Shown piece after piece: positions 27,478-36,420 of a stretch of DNA of 64,000 nucleotides. The translations under genes were made by a program, and so were the position numbers. The notes beneath the pieces are model-generated. The model saw nothing but the letters and a program-made list of their open reading frames with translations. It was not told the origin of the DNA and searched no databases. This DNA is from Algoriphagus sp. Lineage in GTDB: Bacteria; Bacteroidota; Bacteroidia; Cytophagales; Cyclobacteriaceae. Position 1 is the first letter of the stretch; the number at the start of each line of letters is the position of its first letter. The DNA is taken from contig NZ_JAQWXX010000025.1 of NCBI RefSeq assembly GCF_029254265.1, positions 108,573 to 172,572 on the forward strand, read 5' to 3'.

Positions 27478-28035
27478 TTAATCTATTCCTTTGAAATCCA
27501 CATCGAATATCAGAACTGAATTCGCTGGGATTCTGGTGTTATTTGTTGCATTTCGATAACCATATGGAGATGGAATAACCAGCCTTGCTTTGGAGCCAGG
27601 GCGCAACCTGCCAAAGCCAATATCCCAACCAGTAATTACCCCTCCAGAACCTTTTACAAAACTAAAGGTGACATAATTTCTACCTTCCACGAAGATACTA
27701 TTCTCAATGGCTACTTGCTCGATACTTGTATCAAACACAGAGCCATCGCTCATCAATGAACCTGTGTAATCGGTGTAAACTACATTCCCGCTAGTCGGAC
27801 GCGTACCGTTTCCTTCCTCCTGCACGATGATGATTACACCGCTTGGATCATGGATTCGGTATAGACTATCTATTCGAGCTGTGTCGAGGTATGCATCGAT
27901 TTTTTCACGATCTATGGCAAGATTAGCGTCTGAATCATATACTGGTCCTGTAGCAAAAGGATTGGTAGGCTCGCAACTACTGATTGCTACCAATAACACT
28001 AATCCAACTAAAACTCCTGATTGTCTATTCATCAT
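27478..28035 (-). CDS. FKBP-type peptidyl-prolyl isomerase lipoprotein (third of three)
   Basis: 185 residues. N-terminal signal with lipobox-like AISSC near residue 20, so a lipid-anchored periplasmic or outer-membrane protein. The FKBP domain covers the C-terminal 120 residues: VYTDYTGSL, SVFDTS, GGVITGWDIGFGRL with the active-site Trp, and LIFDVDF at the end. It speeds cis-trans isomerisation at proline in envelope proteins. Its start overlaps the previous gene stop by four bases (28032-28035). It is last in the operon before a terminator. Confidence 0.88.
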   Translation of the reverse strand: MMNRQSGVLVGLVLLVAISSCEPTNPFATGPVYDSDANLAIDREKIDAYLDTARIDSLYRIHDPSGVIIIVQEEGNGTRPTSGNVVYTDYTGSLMSDGSVFDTSIEQVAIENSIFVEGRNYVTFSFVKGSGGVITGWDIGFGRLRPGSKARLVIPSPYGYRNATNNTRIPANSVLIFDVDFKGID

Positions 28036-28598
28036 TGCTGTGGCCCTGCTTTTACTTCAATTAAGTCCACTTCAAAGATAAGCGGTGCATTTTGAGGAAT
28101 TCCTTGGGGAGGATTATTGCCGTATGCATACTCTGATGGGATCAGAATCGTTGCTTTGTCTCCTCTCTCCATTTGTAGCAATCCATACTCAAATCCGGAT
28201 ATCACAACTTGTGGAGAACTATTAGAACTAGTTCGGAATCTCAAGGGTACATATCGTCGCTGAGAACTGAAAATATTATTTTGTACCGCTACCGCTTCTA
28301 TTGAGGTATCAAAAATTGCATCGTTTGCTAGAAGTCTTCCAGTATAATCGGTACTGATGGTATCACCTCTAGCAATTTTAACTCCACTATTTGAAAGCTC
28401 TTGCCAAATTACCCTGATACCAAGGACAGGATCGTTGAATTCCTTCACATTGACCAAATTACTGGTTGCAACATATTCCTCGATGGCCTTGAGATCTTTT
28501 TCAAATATCGCCTCAATTGTATTTTCTTGATCGATACAAGAAATAAATCCGATCGAAGCGAAAACGATAACAAGGAGTCCGACTAATTTAATTTTCAT
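28032..28598 (-). CDS. FKBP-type peptidyl-prolyl isomerase lipoprotein (second of three)
   Basis: 188 residues with a signal and lipobox (SIGFISC). The FKBP core is present: ISTDYTGRL, AIFDTS, VVISGFEYGLLQMERG and APLIFEVDLIEV. The Trp that forms the floor of the FKBP pocket is replaced by Phe (SGFEYG instead of PGW), so activity or drug binding may differ. It overlaps the next gene by four bases and lies 27 bases after the first FKBP gene stop, so all three form one operon. Confidence 0.87.
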   Translation of the reverse strand: MKIKLVGLLVIVFASIGFISCIDQENTIEAIFEKDLKAIEEYVATSNLVNVKEFNDPVLGIRVIWQELSNSGVKIARGDTISTDYTGRLLANDAIFDTSIEAVAVQNNIFSSQRRYVPLRFRTSSNSSPQVVISGFEYGLLQMERGDKATILIPSEYAYGNNPPQGIPQNAPLIFEVDLIEVKAGPQQ

Positions 28599-28625
28599 GG
28601 TAATCTTTTAGAGTAGGGTTTACTT

Positions 28626-29552
28626 TTATTTTTGAACGTCAGTGACCTCTACGTCAAAAATCAAAGGAGAGTTGGCTGGAATCATTGCTCCCGCACCAGA
28701 TTCTCCATACGCTAAAGGTGAAGGGATTAGAAATTTTGCTTTTGACCCTTTTTTCAAAAGAAGCAATCCTTCATCCCACCCTGGAATGACTTGACCCATT
28801 CCTACGTTTACTGGAAGTGGAGAATATTCTCTTCCTTCATTAAATACATTATTTGCTTTTGCAATTTCTGGATAAGAGGTGTCGAAGAGTGTTCCATCTA
28901 ACAGATAACCTGCATAATTAACATACATAGTGGTACCCGGAGTGACTGGGTCTCCAGATCCTTCCTGCTCGATTACATAGTATAGCCCATTTTCAGTTTT
29001 TTGAATGTTAAGACCTTTCTCTTTTGCATATGCTTCGATAGTACTTGCCTCAGCTGCCAATTGAGCTACTGCTCTTTCAGCTCTTTTAGAGTCTTCTCCT
29101 GCCATTACTTTTTCGAAATAAGCCTGAATACCTGCTTCGTCCATTTCTTCAAAAGCTCCTAAATTCACTTTTACCATTTCGTCTTCCTTCAAGAAAGGAG
29201 GCACGTTAGCTCCGAAAATAGTTTTTGCGGTAGATTGGAAAACGATACTATCCCCTTTCTTCAAATTCAAGAAAATCTCATCCATTCCATTATTGGTTGG
29301 AAGAGAGTCATTTGCCTGTAGATACCCAGGCATCGGTTGGTCAGCAGTTGAGTAAATCACTGAGTCAGACCCATTAGTGATCTGAAGATTGTAAAGCAAA
29401 AAGTTTCCATTTGTTGCTTTTGTAGAACCTTCTTTGATGTAGGTGTATTCTATTCCGTCTTTCTCAGTCACTTTTGTTTTCTGACAAGAAGACATTGTAG
29501 TTGCTCCCATCAAGAGAACAGCTAGTGCCAAAAGGCTTTTTGATTTTTTCAT
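28626..29552 (-). CDS. FKBP-type peptidyl-prolyl isomerase lipoprotein with degenerate first FKBP-like domain (first of three)
   Basis: About 308 residues from the ATG at 29552, chosen because it places the signal LLALAVLLMGATTMSSC with its lipobox Cys at the N-terminus; the frame opens seven codons earlier. A first domain (about 40-130) has an FKBP-like pattern (YNLQITNGSDSVIYST, NLKKGDSIVFQ) without the active residues. A helical linker follows, then a canonical FKBP domain: MYVNYAGYLLDGTLFDTS, QVIPGWDEGLLLLKKG, LIPSPLAYGE. Gliding-associated GldI is a comparable lipoprotein FKBP in Flavobacteria, but I cannot assign GldI here. Confidence 0.87.
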   Translation of the reverse strand: MKKSKSLLALAVLLMGATTMSSCQKTKVTEKDGIEYTYIKEGSTKATNGNFLLYNLQITNGSDSVIYSTADQPMPGYLQANDSLPTNNGMDEIFLNLKKGDSIVFQSTAKTIFGANVPPFLKEDEMVKVNLGAFEEMDEAGIQAYFEKVMAGEDSKRAERAVAQLAAEASTIEAYAKEKGLNIQKTENGLYYVIEQEGSGDPVTPGTTMYVNYAGYLLDGTLFDTSYPEIAKANNVFNEGREYSPLPVNVGMGQVIPGWDEGLLLLKKGSKAKFLIPSPLAYGESGAGAMIPANSPLIFDVEVTDVQK

Positions 29553-29593
29553 AAAGTTTATGTGAATTTTCAAGGTAAAACTAGGGAGATTTT

Positions 29594-30628
29594 TTAGGCT
29601 GTAAGAGTCACTTCGCCAAATAATTCGGATTGATGTTTGGCCACCAAGGACTCAAATAATTCAACAGTCTCTTTCAAGCCTAGAGAAGATTTTCCTCCGG
29701 CAGCATTTTTATGCCCTCCGCCGTTAAAATAAGCTGCTGCAAATTTGTTTACTGCCACTTCCGTACTTGATCTAAAAGAAATCTTGATACCATCTTCCCG
29801 CTCTGAAAATAGTGCGGCAAGTTTAATGCCCTCCAAAGATAAAGCATAATTGACCAAACCTTCGGTGTCTCCGGTTCGGCTTTGATATTTTTTAAGATCT
29901 TTTTTGCTGATTGTAAAGTAGGCAAGATGCAAATCTTCTCGGATTACCAACCTTCTTGAGATTGCAAATCCAATGAATTTCAATCGGTTAACAGAATTTG
30001 AATCATAGATCCAGTTGGCTATTTGGGAAGTATCTGCTCCCAAATCCAATAATTCAGCTACAACGAGGTGAACGTTTTTGGTTGTGTTTGGATGACGAAA
30101 TCCTCCCGTATCAGTCATAATGCCTGCATAGAGGCATTCCGCGATATCTTTGTCTATCAGGGATTTGTCTCCTAGATCCACGATTAACTCATAGACAAGC
30201 TCACAGGTGGCTGCAGCTTTTGTGCTCCAGAGTCTGTAATCTGCAAAATCCTCCGGATCCTGATGGTGATCAATATTTACTACATAAGCATCAGAAGCTC
30301 TGATCAACTCACCAAGTTCATTCACCCGATGCAGCACAGAAAAATCAAGGCAAAAGATCACTTCTGCTTCTTCTAGCTTTTTCTTGGCTTGATTGACATC
30401 ACTCGGATTGCTGAAATCAAGAACATCCTCATTCCCTTTCATCCAATTGAGAAAACTCGGATAATCGGATGGAGTCACCACTGTCACATCATGACCTTTC
30501 TTGATCAGGTAATTAGCAAGACCAAGTGAGGAGCCTAATGCATCAGCATCTGGCTTGACATGGGTAGTGATAAATATTTTTTTGGGGGAGGATATCTCTT
30601 TTGCAAATGAGGCTAAAGCTTCCTTCAT
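29594..30628 (-). CDS. nrnA: DHH/DHHA1 phosphoesterase, NrnA-like oligoribonuclease/pAp phosphatase
   Basis: 344 residues. The DHH family motifs appear in order: THVKPDADALGSSLGLA (motif I), FCLDFS (II), NIDHHQDP (III, the DHH triad) and IMTDTGGF (IV). The DHHA1 C-terminal motif is FNGGGHKNAAGG near residue 315. NrnA degrades the last short RNA fragments to nucleotides and removes the 3'-phosphate of pAp. Cyclic-di-AMP breakdown is a known side role in some homologues. It lies 21 bases past the first FKBP gene upstream, so it may lead the same operon. Confidence 0.88.
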   Translation of the reverse strand: MKEALASFAKEISSPKKIFITTHVKPDADALGSSLGLANYLIKKGHDVTVVTPSDYPSFLNWMKGNEDVLDFSNPSDVNQAKKKLEEAEVIFCLDFSVLHRVNELGELIRASDAYVVNIDHHQDPEDFADYRLWSTKAAATCELVYELIVDLGDKSLIDKDIAECLYAGIMTDTGGFRHPNTTKNVHLVVAELLDLGADTSQIANWIYDSNSVNRLKFIGFAISRRLVIREDLHLAYFTISKKDLKKYQSRTGDTEGLVNYALSLEGIKLAALFSEREDGIKISFRSSTEVAVNKFAAAYFNGGGHKNAAGGKSSLGLKETVELFESLVAKHQSELFGEVTLTA

Positions 30629-30769
30629 AGATATTTAGCGGCACTTTGGCTTTAGTGTGGTGCAAAGGTCAATATTTTTTTGGCAATTCCAAAGCAGTGC
30701 ATTTCCCTGAAAATTAAGTAGCTAAAGTATAAATCAAGAAGTTTTTTCGGAGATTGGCGCGAAAAGCTA

Positions 30770-30777
30770 TACTTTTG
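30770..30777 (+). promoter_or_regulatory. Promoter -7 box for ndk
   Basis: TACTTTTG matches the Bacteroidota consensus TAnnTTTG exactly and lies 34 bases before the ndk start, leaving an AT-rich leader of about 30 bases. The upstream -33 element is not a clear match. Confidence 0.55.
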
Positions 30778-30811
30778 CAGCCGATTTAAACCAATTAAAA
30801 TATAAAAACCC

Positions 30812-31234
30812 ATGGCAACAAACAGAACATTTACCATGATTAAGCCGGACGCTTTCAAAGCGGGCAACTCAGGCGCCATTTTGAAAATGATCGAGGAGGC
30901 TGGATTTAAAATCGTAGCTATGAAAGCTACCCAATTAACTCCTGCTCTTGCTGGTAAATTCTACGAAGTACATCAGGAAAGACCATTCTACAAGGATCTA
31001 TGTGCATATATGTCTTCTGGACCTATCATCGCCGCTATCTTAGAAAAAGAGAATGCAGTGGAAGATTTCAGAACTTTGATCGGTGCTACCAACCCTGCAA
31101 ATGCAGCTGAAGGAACTATCCGTAAGATTTTCGCTACTTCAATCGAGGCTAATGCTGTCCATGGATCTGACTCTGACGAAAATGCAGCTATCGAAGGTTC
31201 ATTCTATTTCTCTCAGACTGAGCGAGTAGGTTAA
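30812..31234 (+). CDS. ndk: Nucleoside diphosphate kinase
   Basis: 140 residues, the family length. [15 protein letters not shown] opens the fold, [15 protein letters not shown] covers the nucleotide contact, and the active-site His lies in [12 protein letters not shown] near residue 115. The enzyme moves the terminal phosphate between nucleoside tri- and diphosphates through a phospho-His. It is cytoplasmic and usually a hexamer or tetramer. It has its own promoter and terminator and is divergent from nrnA. Confidence 0.97.
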   Translation: MATNRTFTMIKPDAFKAGNSGAILKMIEEAGFKIVAMKATQLTPALAGKFYEVHQERPFYKDLCAYMSSGPIIAAILEKENAVEDFRTLIGATNPANAAEGTIRKIFATSIEANAVHGSDSDENAAIEGSFYFSQTERVG

Positions 31235-31258
31235 TTCTCTTCGTAATTAATTTTAAAA

Positions 31259-31285
31259 AAGCACTCTTTCGGGAGTGCTTTTTTT
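31259..31285 (+). terminator. Bidirectional terminator between ndk and the Moco operon
   Basis: Stem AAGCACTC / GAGTGCTT with T run on the plus strand and A run upstream that reads as T run on the minus strand. It can stop both ndk and moaA, whose stops are 25 and 28 bases away. Confidence 0.85.
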
Positions 31286-31312
31286 GATTTTGATCAAAGT
31301 GAAAAGTGAATT

Positions 31313-32320
31313 TTAACCGCCAATGGCAATCATGCTTCGATTCTGACTATGTAGTTCCGGATCAGAGAGTTTTTCCAGATTATCCATTCCTGCACGAACA
31401 GCTTTCTTGTTGTAAATCGACTCCAAAATCAACTCCTCCACATTACCGCCTGCTCGCATCACTTTCAAAAGATCGGTTTCCCGATTTGAAAAAAGACAAT
31501 TTTTTATTCTTCCATTGGCAGTAAGTCGAATCCGATTACAAGTCCCGCAAAAAGGATTGGTCACTGAACTGATAATCCCAAATTCGCCCTGAAAACCTTC
31601 AATCTTGAATTTCCGGGCGGTTAGATTTTTTTCATCTGGTAATGAAATCAGATTGGCTTTGCCAAAGGCTTCTTCGACTTGAGCCAGAATCTCGGCTTCA
31701 GAGACCAGCTTCGATTTATTCCATTTATTCCCATCAAAAGGCATAAACTCAATAAACCTCACAGAGATCGGCAAGTCTTTCGTCAATCGGATAAAGTCTA
31801 TGATTTCATCGTCATTTTCGCCTTTCATCAAAACACAATTGATTTTGAGTTGAAATTGCTCCTCAATGGCTAAATGAAAGTTTTCCATCGTTTTCTGAAA
31901 ACCAGTTCGTCGAGTCATTTCCAGAAATCTACTTTCTTTCAAGGTATCTAGGCTGAAATTCAGGTGCTTAATCCCGAGATCTTGCAAAAGCTCGATATTT
32001 CGATCGAGCAGCATGCCGTTAGTGGTAATGGAAATCTCTACAGGAAAAGCCGCAAGCAGCCTCGCAATGTCAGCAAAGTCCTTTCGCAGGAAAGGTTCTC
32101 CTCCAGTAAGTCGAATTTTCTTTACCCCAAAACCCACAAAAATCTCCGCAAAATTCCCAATCTCTTCAGCCGTCATCAGCTCCTTGGCAGGGCTAAGTGG
32201 AATACCGTGCTCGGGCATACAGTAGGTGCATCGAAGATTACACTTCTCAATCAACGAGATTCGCAGGTAGTCGTGCTTCCTACCAAATTGGTCGATCAGG
32301 GCTTTGCTATGCTCAGTCAT
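31313..32320 (-). CDS. moaA: GTP 3',8-cyclase
   Basis: 335 residues, the normal length. The radical-SAM cluster motif CNLRCTYCMPE lies near residue 28. The second cluster ligands are in NPFCGTCNRIRL with the third Cys in IKNCLF. The protein ends in the conserved Gly-Gly (AIGG). MoaA rearranges GTP to the 3',8-cyclo intermediate in the first step of molybdenum cofactor synthesis. It is the last gene of the cluster and overlaps the MoaC-MogA fusion by eight bases. Confidence 0.96.
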   Translation of the reverse strand: MTEHSKALIDQFGRKHDYLRISLIEKCNLRCTYCMPEHGIPLSPAKELMTAEEIGNFAEIFVGFGVKKIRLTGGEPFLRKDFADIARLLAAFPVEISITTNGMLLDRNIELLQDLGIKHLNFSLDTLKESRFLEMTRRTGFQKTMENFHLAIEEQFQLKINCVLMKGENDDEIIDFIRLTKDLPISVRFIEFMPFDGNKWNKSKLVSEAEILAQVEEAFGKANLISLPDEKNLTARKFKIEGFQGEFGIISSVTNPFCGTCNRIRLTANGRIKNCLFSNRETDLLKVMRAGGNVEELILESIYNKKAVRAGMDNLEKLSDPELHSQNRSMIAIGG

Positions 32321-33230
32321 TTGCGGAGTGGGTAGTTCCCTTTAGGACTTTAAATACATGCAATAAATGCGGAAAAACTGCATCCATGGATTCGGATGCC
32401 CCTTTGGTTGAGCCTGGCAAAGCCAAAATTAGGCAATTCCCAATCGTGCCAACTACCGATCTGGACAGCATGGCATAGGGCATGATTTGCTGTCCGTAGC
32501 TTCGAATGGCCTCTTCGATTCCAGGAATTCGTCGCTCCAAAATAGGCTCCAAAGCTTCCGGTGTCACATCTCTGGGAGAAAGACCTGTCCCTCCGGTGAA
32601 TATCAATAGCTGCACCAGATCACAAAGATCAAGTGCAGTGGCTCTGATTGTAGCGATTTCATCGGGAACGACCGCATAGGTTTTCACTTCTACGCCTTGG
32701 CTTTTTAGCTTTTCAATGATCGCTTTTCCAGCTCCATCTTCTTTTTCTCCGGCAGAAATCGAGTCCGAACAAACGATCACTCCTGCTGAAATAGTGCTCG
32801 GATCTTGCCTTTTAAAGCTACTTTTTCCACCCGTTTTCTCAACCAATCCTATTTCACGAATCGTAATTCCTTTGTCAATTGGCTTGAGCATATCATAAAT
32901 CGTAAGAGCAATCACCGAAGCCCCATGCATAGCTTCAACCTCAACTCCTGTCTTGTAAATTGTTTTGACTGTGATGAAAATATGGATTTCCAAACCTTCA
33001 ATCTGATACTCCACTGCAGTGTATTCGATTGGTAGCGGATGACAATCCGGAATAGTCAAATGGGTGTTTTTCACCGCAAAAAGACCCGCCACTTTCGCCA
33101 TTTCAAAGACATTCCCTTTGGGAACCCGATTTTCTGTAACTGCCAGAATCGTGTCAAGGCTACTTGTATGTACGATTGCCTTCGCTTTTGCCACACGAAG
33201 TGTGGTGATTTTATGAGTGATATCGACCAT
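32313..33230 (-). CDS. Bifunctional MoaC/MogA(MoaB) molybdenum cofactor protein
   Basis: 305 residues made of two fused domains. Residues 1-145 are MoaC: KGNVFEMAKVAGLFAVKNT, DCHPLPIEYT, VEAMHGASVIALTIYDM and KTGGKSSFK. MoaC finishes cyclic pyranopterin monophosphate together with MoaA. Residues 150-305 are MogA/MoaB-like: GVIVCSDSISAGEKEDGAG, LLIFTGGTGLSPRDVTPEA and LILALPGSTKGASE. That domain adenylates molybdopterin before metal insertion. The fusion is known in Bacteroidota. It overlaps moaA and starts three bases after moaE ends. Confidence 0.94.
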   Translation of the reverse strand: MVDITHKITTLRVAKAKAIVHTSSLDTILAVTENRVPKGNVFEMAKVAGLFAVKNTHLTIPDCHPLPIEYTAVEYQIEGLEIHIFITVKTIYKTGVEVEAMHGASVIALTIYDMLKPIDKGITIREIGLVEKTGGKSSFKRQDPSTISAGVIVCSDSISAGEKEDGAGKAIIEKLKSQGVEVKTYAVVPDEIATIRATALDLCDLVQLLIFTGGTGLSPRDVTPEALEPILERRIPGIEEAIRSYGQQIMPYAMLSRSVVGTIGNCLILALPGSTKGASESMDAVFPHLLHVFKVLKGTTHSAND

Positions 33231-33233
33231 CCC

Positions 33234-33662
33234 TTAGCTATTTACTTTCCACTGGAAATCCTCATTTTCAAAGATTTCCTTTCCAAAAATAGGGACTTGT
33301 TCTTTCACTTGATTGACCAAATATTCCGTGGCAGCATAAACTTCCTTTCTACGCTTGGCCGAAACAAAAACGAAGAAACAAATCTCCCCAACCTTCACAC
33401 GTCCGAGGCTATGATAGATATGTAGGCAAGTCAGATCGAATTTTTCAAAAGCTGACTCCCTAATTTCGTGAAGCTTTTCATTCGCCATTTCCTCATAGGC
33501 ACTGTATTCAATAGCAGTCACCTGCCTACCGTCGATCTCGTCCCCACGAACTTGTCCCAAGAAAATATTATGAGCCCCAATGCTGTGTTTGCTTTGATGC
33601 TTTGCAATGGATTCTGCTATAAAGTCTGAGGCAATTGCCCCTTCAAGAAAGGTCTTTTTCAT
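33234..33662 (-). CDS. moaE: Molybdopterin synthase catalytic subunit
   Basis: 142 residues. VRGDEIDGRQVTAIEYSAYEEMA, HSLGRVKVGE and the catalytic Lys-containing VKEQVPIFGKEIF are typical of MoaE. The enzyme forms the dithiolene of molybdopterin using the thiocarboxylated MoaD tail. The 5' end overlaps the end of moeB by 20 bases, and moaC-mogA follows after three bases. Confidence 0.94.
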   Translation of the reverse strand: MKKTFLEGAIASDFIAESIAKHQSKHSIGAHNIFLGQVRGDEIDGRQVTAIEYSAYEEMANEKLHEIRESAFEKFDLTCLHIYHSLGRVKVGEICFFVFVSAKRRKEVYAATEYLVNQVKEQVPIFGKEIFENEDFQWKVNS

Positions 33663-34671
33663 GCGATAATTGTTCTAGAATTTCTTTTGCACCGCCTTTA
33701 ATGAGACGGATTTGGGTAAATCCCAGTTGATGAAGTATTTCGGCAGCAGTTTGACTTCGTTTACCTGTTTGACAAAAGATGCAAATTTCTTCTCCCCGAT
33801 CAAATAATTCTACCTTTTCAGCAAGTGTTGAAAGTGGAGTCTTTAGAAAGTTTTCTTTTAAAATCTCCGGTTTTTCGTCCTTTTCCCTGACATCCAACAC
33901 AGTTCTTTTGGATTGGATTACTTCTTCAATAGAAATGAATGGAAAAGAAATTTGTTCCAATCTGGAGTTATTTTCTGGTCTCTTTTCAAATTCAAAAATC
34001 TGTTGGTTACAAGAAAGCAAATCATAAATCAATACTTTTCCCGAAAGCACCTTTCCGAATCCTCCTACTATTTTAATCGCTTCATTAGCCTGCAGCATTC
34101 CTATTAATCCTACCGTAGTGCCAAGGACACCGGCATCTGAACAAGAAATTGCGTCTGCGTCAGCAATCGGAAAAAGGTCTTTGTAATTTGGACCATTCTC
34201 AAAATTGAAAACCGAGACTTGTCCCTGAAACTGATGAATAGAACCATATACCCAGGGAATACCAAGCTCTTGACAAAAATCATTCAAGAGGTGTCTGGCC
34301 GAAATCTCATCGGTTGCATCAATGATCAAGTCAAAGTTTTGAAGATGGTCTCTTGCATTTGAGGGTTCCAAAAAGAAATCTATTGCGTCAACATCAACCT
34401 CAGGAAAATTTATATTCAAATACTTTTTTGCCTCTTGGGATTTTAAAAGGCCAATTTGATTTTGGGAATAAAGTAACTGTCGATGAAGATTGCTAGCGGC
34501 AATTCGATCTCCATCCATAATCCCAAGGGTCCCTATTCCTGCAGCTGCCAAATAAGGTAATACGGCACAACCTAGTCCTCCTGCTCCGACGACTAGGATT
34601 TTGGAGTCTTTCAACTTTTTTTGACCTGAAACTCCCAACTGAGGCAATATAATTTGTCTGCTAAAATCCAT
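33643..34671 (-). CDS. moeB: MoeB/ThiF-type adenylyltransferase with C-terminal rhodanese domain
   Basis: 342 residues. Residues 1-240 form the E1-like domain with GAGGLGCAVLPYLAAAGIG near residue 31 and the active Cys in AISCSDAGVLG near 178. Residues 255-342 form a rhodanese domain with the active loop CQTGKRSQTAAE. It adenylates the Gly-Gly tail of MoaD and may supply sulfur through the rhodanese loop. The zinc cysteines of E. coli MoeB (PCYRCLF and a later CxxC) appear lost: here the segment reads PNYKDLFP and RPENNSR. It lies three bases after moaD and overlaps moaE. Confidence 0.9.
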   Translation of the reverse strand: MDFSRQIILPQLGVSGQKKLKDSKILVVGAGGLGCAVLPYLAAAGIGTLGIMDGDRIAASNLHRQLLYSQNQIGLLKSQEAKKYLNINFPEVDVDAIDFFLEPSNARDHLQNFDLIIDATDEISARHLLNDFCQELGIPWVYGSIHQFQGQVSVFNFENGPNYKDLFPIADADAISCSDAGVLGTTVGLIGMLQANEAIKIVGGFGKVLSGKVLIYDLLSCNQQIFEFEKRPENNSRLEQISFPFISIEEVIQSKRTVLDVREKDEKPEILKENFLKTPLSTLAEKVELFDRGEEICIFCQTGKRSQTAAEILHQLGFTQIRLIKGGAKEILEQLSHEKDLS

Positions 34672-34674
34672 TGA

Positions 34675-34911
34675 TCAACCACCTGAAAAGGCTGGCAATA
34701 ATGCGATTTCGTCTCCGGTCTTTAATTCCAGCGCATCCATTTCCTTGACAATTTTACGATTTACAGCGATTTGAAATTGATAGGAATCCAGCTGATACTT
34801 TTCTGTCAAATCCCCAATCAGGGATTTTAAAGGTATGCTTGGGGAGGAAATTGTTTCTCCTTCGCTTTTTGCTGCTTCAGCTATGATTCCAAAATAGTGG
34901 ACCTTAATCAT
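34675..34911 (-). CDS. moaD: Molybdopterin synthase sulfur carrier subunit
   Basis: 78 residues, a ubiquitin-like fold ending in LLPAFSGG; the free Gly-Gly tail is adenylated and turned to thiocarboxylate before sulfur goes to the MoaE active site. Other family traits are IKVHYFGIIAEAA at the start and GDEIALLPA. Placed directly before moeB, its activator. Confidence 0.92.
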   Translation of the reverse strand: MIKVHYFGIIAEAAKSEGETISSPSIPLKSLIGDLTEKYQLDSYQFQIAVNRKIVKEMDALELKTGDEIALLPAFSGG

Positions 34912-35122
34912 GATTTTTTTTCTAATCCTTCAATTTACAAAAGGGTAACATAACAACTCCAATTTTTGAAGATTGATTTACACCAAAATATGTAATAGAA
35001 ACTCTATTGAAGCTTAAAACTGCTTGTATAAAAGAAATGGCTCAGGGGCAAAAAAGTTTTGTCGCCATATGCCATACTTCCGAAAACTAAGACAACTAAA
35101 CCCAATAACTAGTAAATATTGG

Positions 35123-36295
35123 TTATCGATTTATGGGTAGAAAAGAAACTGATTCTCCTTTTCGTATTTCCAGTTGATCCGGCGGGAAAAATAGAATCGC
35201 ATTTGCCATTGCGAAAGAAATCAACATGCTGGAGGCTTGTTTTTGGAGAACTTCAATTTCCCCATTTTCCTCAGTAGATAATAGAAAGAGCGCTTTTCCA
35301 AACTTATTTTCTACTGCTTTCTTCAGGATTCCTTTTTGAAAATTCATCTGAATAGGAAGTCCTGAAATCATTTTCCGAAGTGCTGGGGCCACATAAATCA
35401 AGAAGCACATCATCGTAGAGGCGGGATTTCCCGGAAGTGCAAAAACTTGCTTTTCCCCTTTTTTACCATACCAAAGGGGTTTCCCAGGTTTTTGATTGAC
35501 CTTGTAGAAAATCTGCTTGACTCCGTTGCTTAGCAAAGCCTCTTCCACAAAATCATAATCCCCAACTGAAATTCCTCCGGAGACGATTAAAATATCCGAT
35601 TCCAAACCTTTCGAGATCGCCTCAATCGTAGCATTCTGATCGTCTCGGCATTGTATAATCTGATGCACAGGGATTCCCATATTCTCAATTGCCTGCTGAA
35701 TCATCAGCGAATTACTCTCGTAGATTTTTCCCACGGAAAGGGGTTGATCAAGGGATTGAATCTCATTTCCCGTTACGATAATACTCACCCTCGGTTTGGC
35801 AATGACAGGAACCAAAGTCAACCCAAAACCTGCCAAAAACCCGATTAAAGGCGCATTTATTTTAATTCCTTCATGAAGTGCCAGACTGCCTTTTTCGATC
35901 TGCTCCCCGATTGGTCTCACATTCGCAAACCGCTCGGGCATTTTCAGAATACGAATTCCATTTTCCGTTTTCTCGACATGTTCTTGCATCACCACAGTGT
36001 CGGCCAAATCAGGAACTCGAGCTCCAGTAAAAATTCGAACGGTTTGGTTTTTTAACAAGGAAATTTCGACAGAATCTCCTGCTTTAGATTCGCCAATAAT
36101 CTCAAGATCAGTGAGTCCAGTATGGATAAATGCATAGCCATCCATAGAGGATTGCCGGAAAGGCGGCAAACTAATCGGAGCATAAACATCCGCTCCAAGT
36201 GTACTTCCCAAAACTGTTTGTATTGGCTGAGATACAACCTCCAACTTTGAGGTGTTTTGATCAATAAGACTTAGGGCCTCTGTTACAGAAATCAT
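35123..36295 (-). CDS. moeA: Molybdopterin molybdenumtransferase
   Basis: 390 residues. MoeA domains are all present: PPFRQSSMDGYAF near residue 45, RIFTGARVPDLADTVVMQE near 88, ILIVSGGISVGDYDFVEEAL near 235 (MoCF-type nucleotide/MPT binding) and GNPASTMMCFLIYVAP near 290. The enzyme inserts molybdate into adenylated molybdopterin. A 211-base gap separates it from moaD, so it may be transcribed apart from the rest. A terminator of the next operon lies just upstream. Confidence 0.94.
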   Translation of the reverse strand: MISVTEALSLIDQNTSKLEVVSQPIQTVLGSTLGADVYAPISLPPFRQSSMDGYAFIHTGLTDLEIIGESKAGDSVEISLLKNQTVRIFTGARVPDLADTVVMQEHVEKTENGIRILKMPERFANVRPIGEQIEKGSLALHEGIKINAPLIGFLAGFGLTLVPVIAKPRVSIIVTGNEIQSLDQPLSVGKIYESNSLMIQQAIENMGIPVHQIIQCRDDQNATIEAISKGLESDILIVSGGISVGDYDFVEEALLSNGVKQIFYKVNQKPGKPLWYGKKGEKQVFALPGNPASTMMCFLIYVAPALRKMISGLPIQMNFQKGILKKAVENKFGKALFLLSTEENGEIEVLQKQASSMLISFAMANAILFFPPDQLEIRKGESVSFLPINR

Positions 36296-36353
36296 AGTAC
36301 TAACCTAAGAAAACAAATCAATATTCACCCATTCCAAGCTTTTGGAATCACCT

Positions 36354-36389
36354 CAAAAAAAAATCAAGCTTCCGATTTTGGAAGCTTGA
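36354..36389 (-). terminator. Terminator of the LemA/TPM operon
   Basis: Perfect ten-base stem TCAAGCTTCC / GGAAGCTTGA with a six-base loop, followed on the minus strand by a run of nine T. It lies about 30 bases past the stop at 36421 and ends that operon before moeA. Confidence 0.88.
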
Positions 36390-36420
36390 CAAAATTTAAA
36401 TTCTAAACTTTTGATGGGAT

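Noticed and set aside
34912..35122. Moco riboswitch in the gap between moeA and moaD
   Set aside because: No motif resembling the known Moco RNA was recognised; only AT-rich sequence with short imperfect inverted repeats is present.
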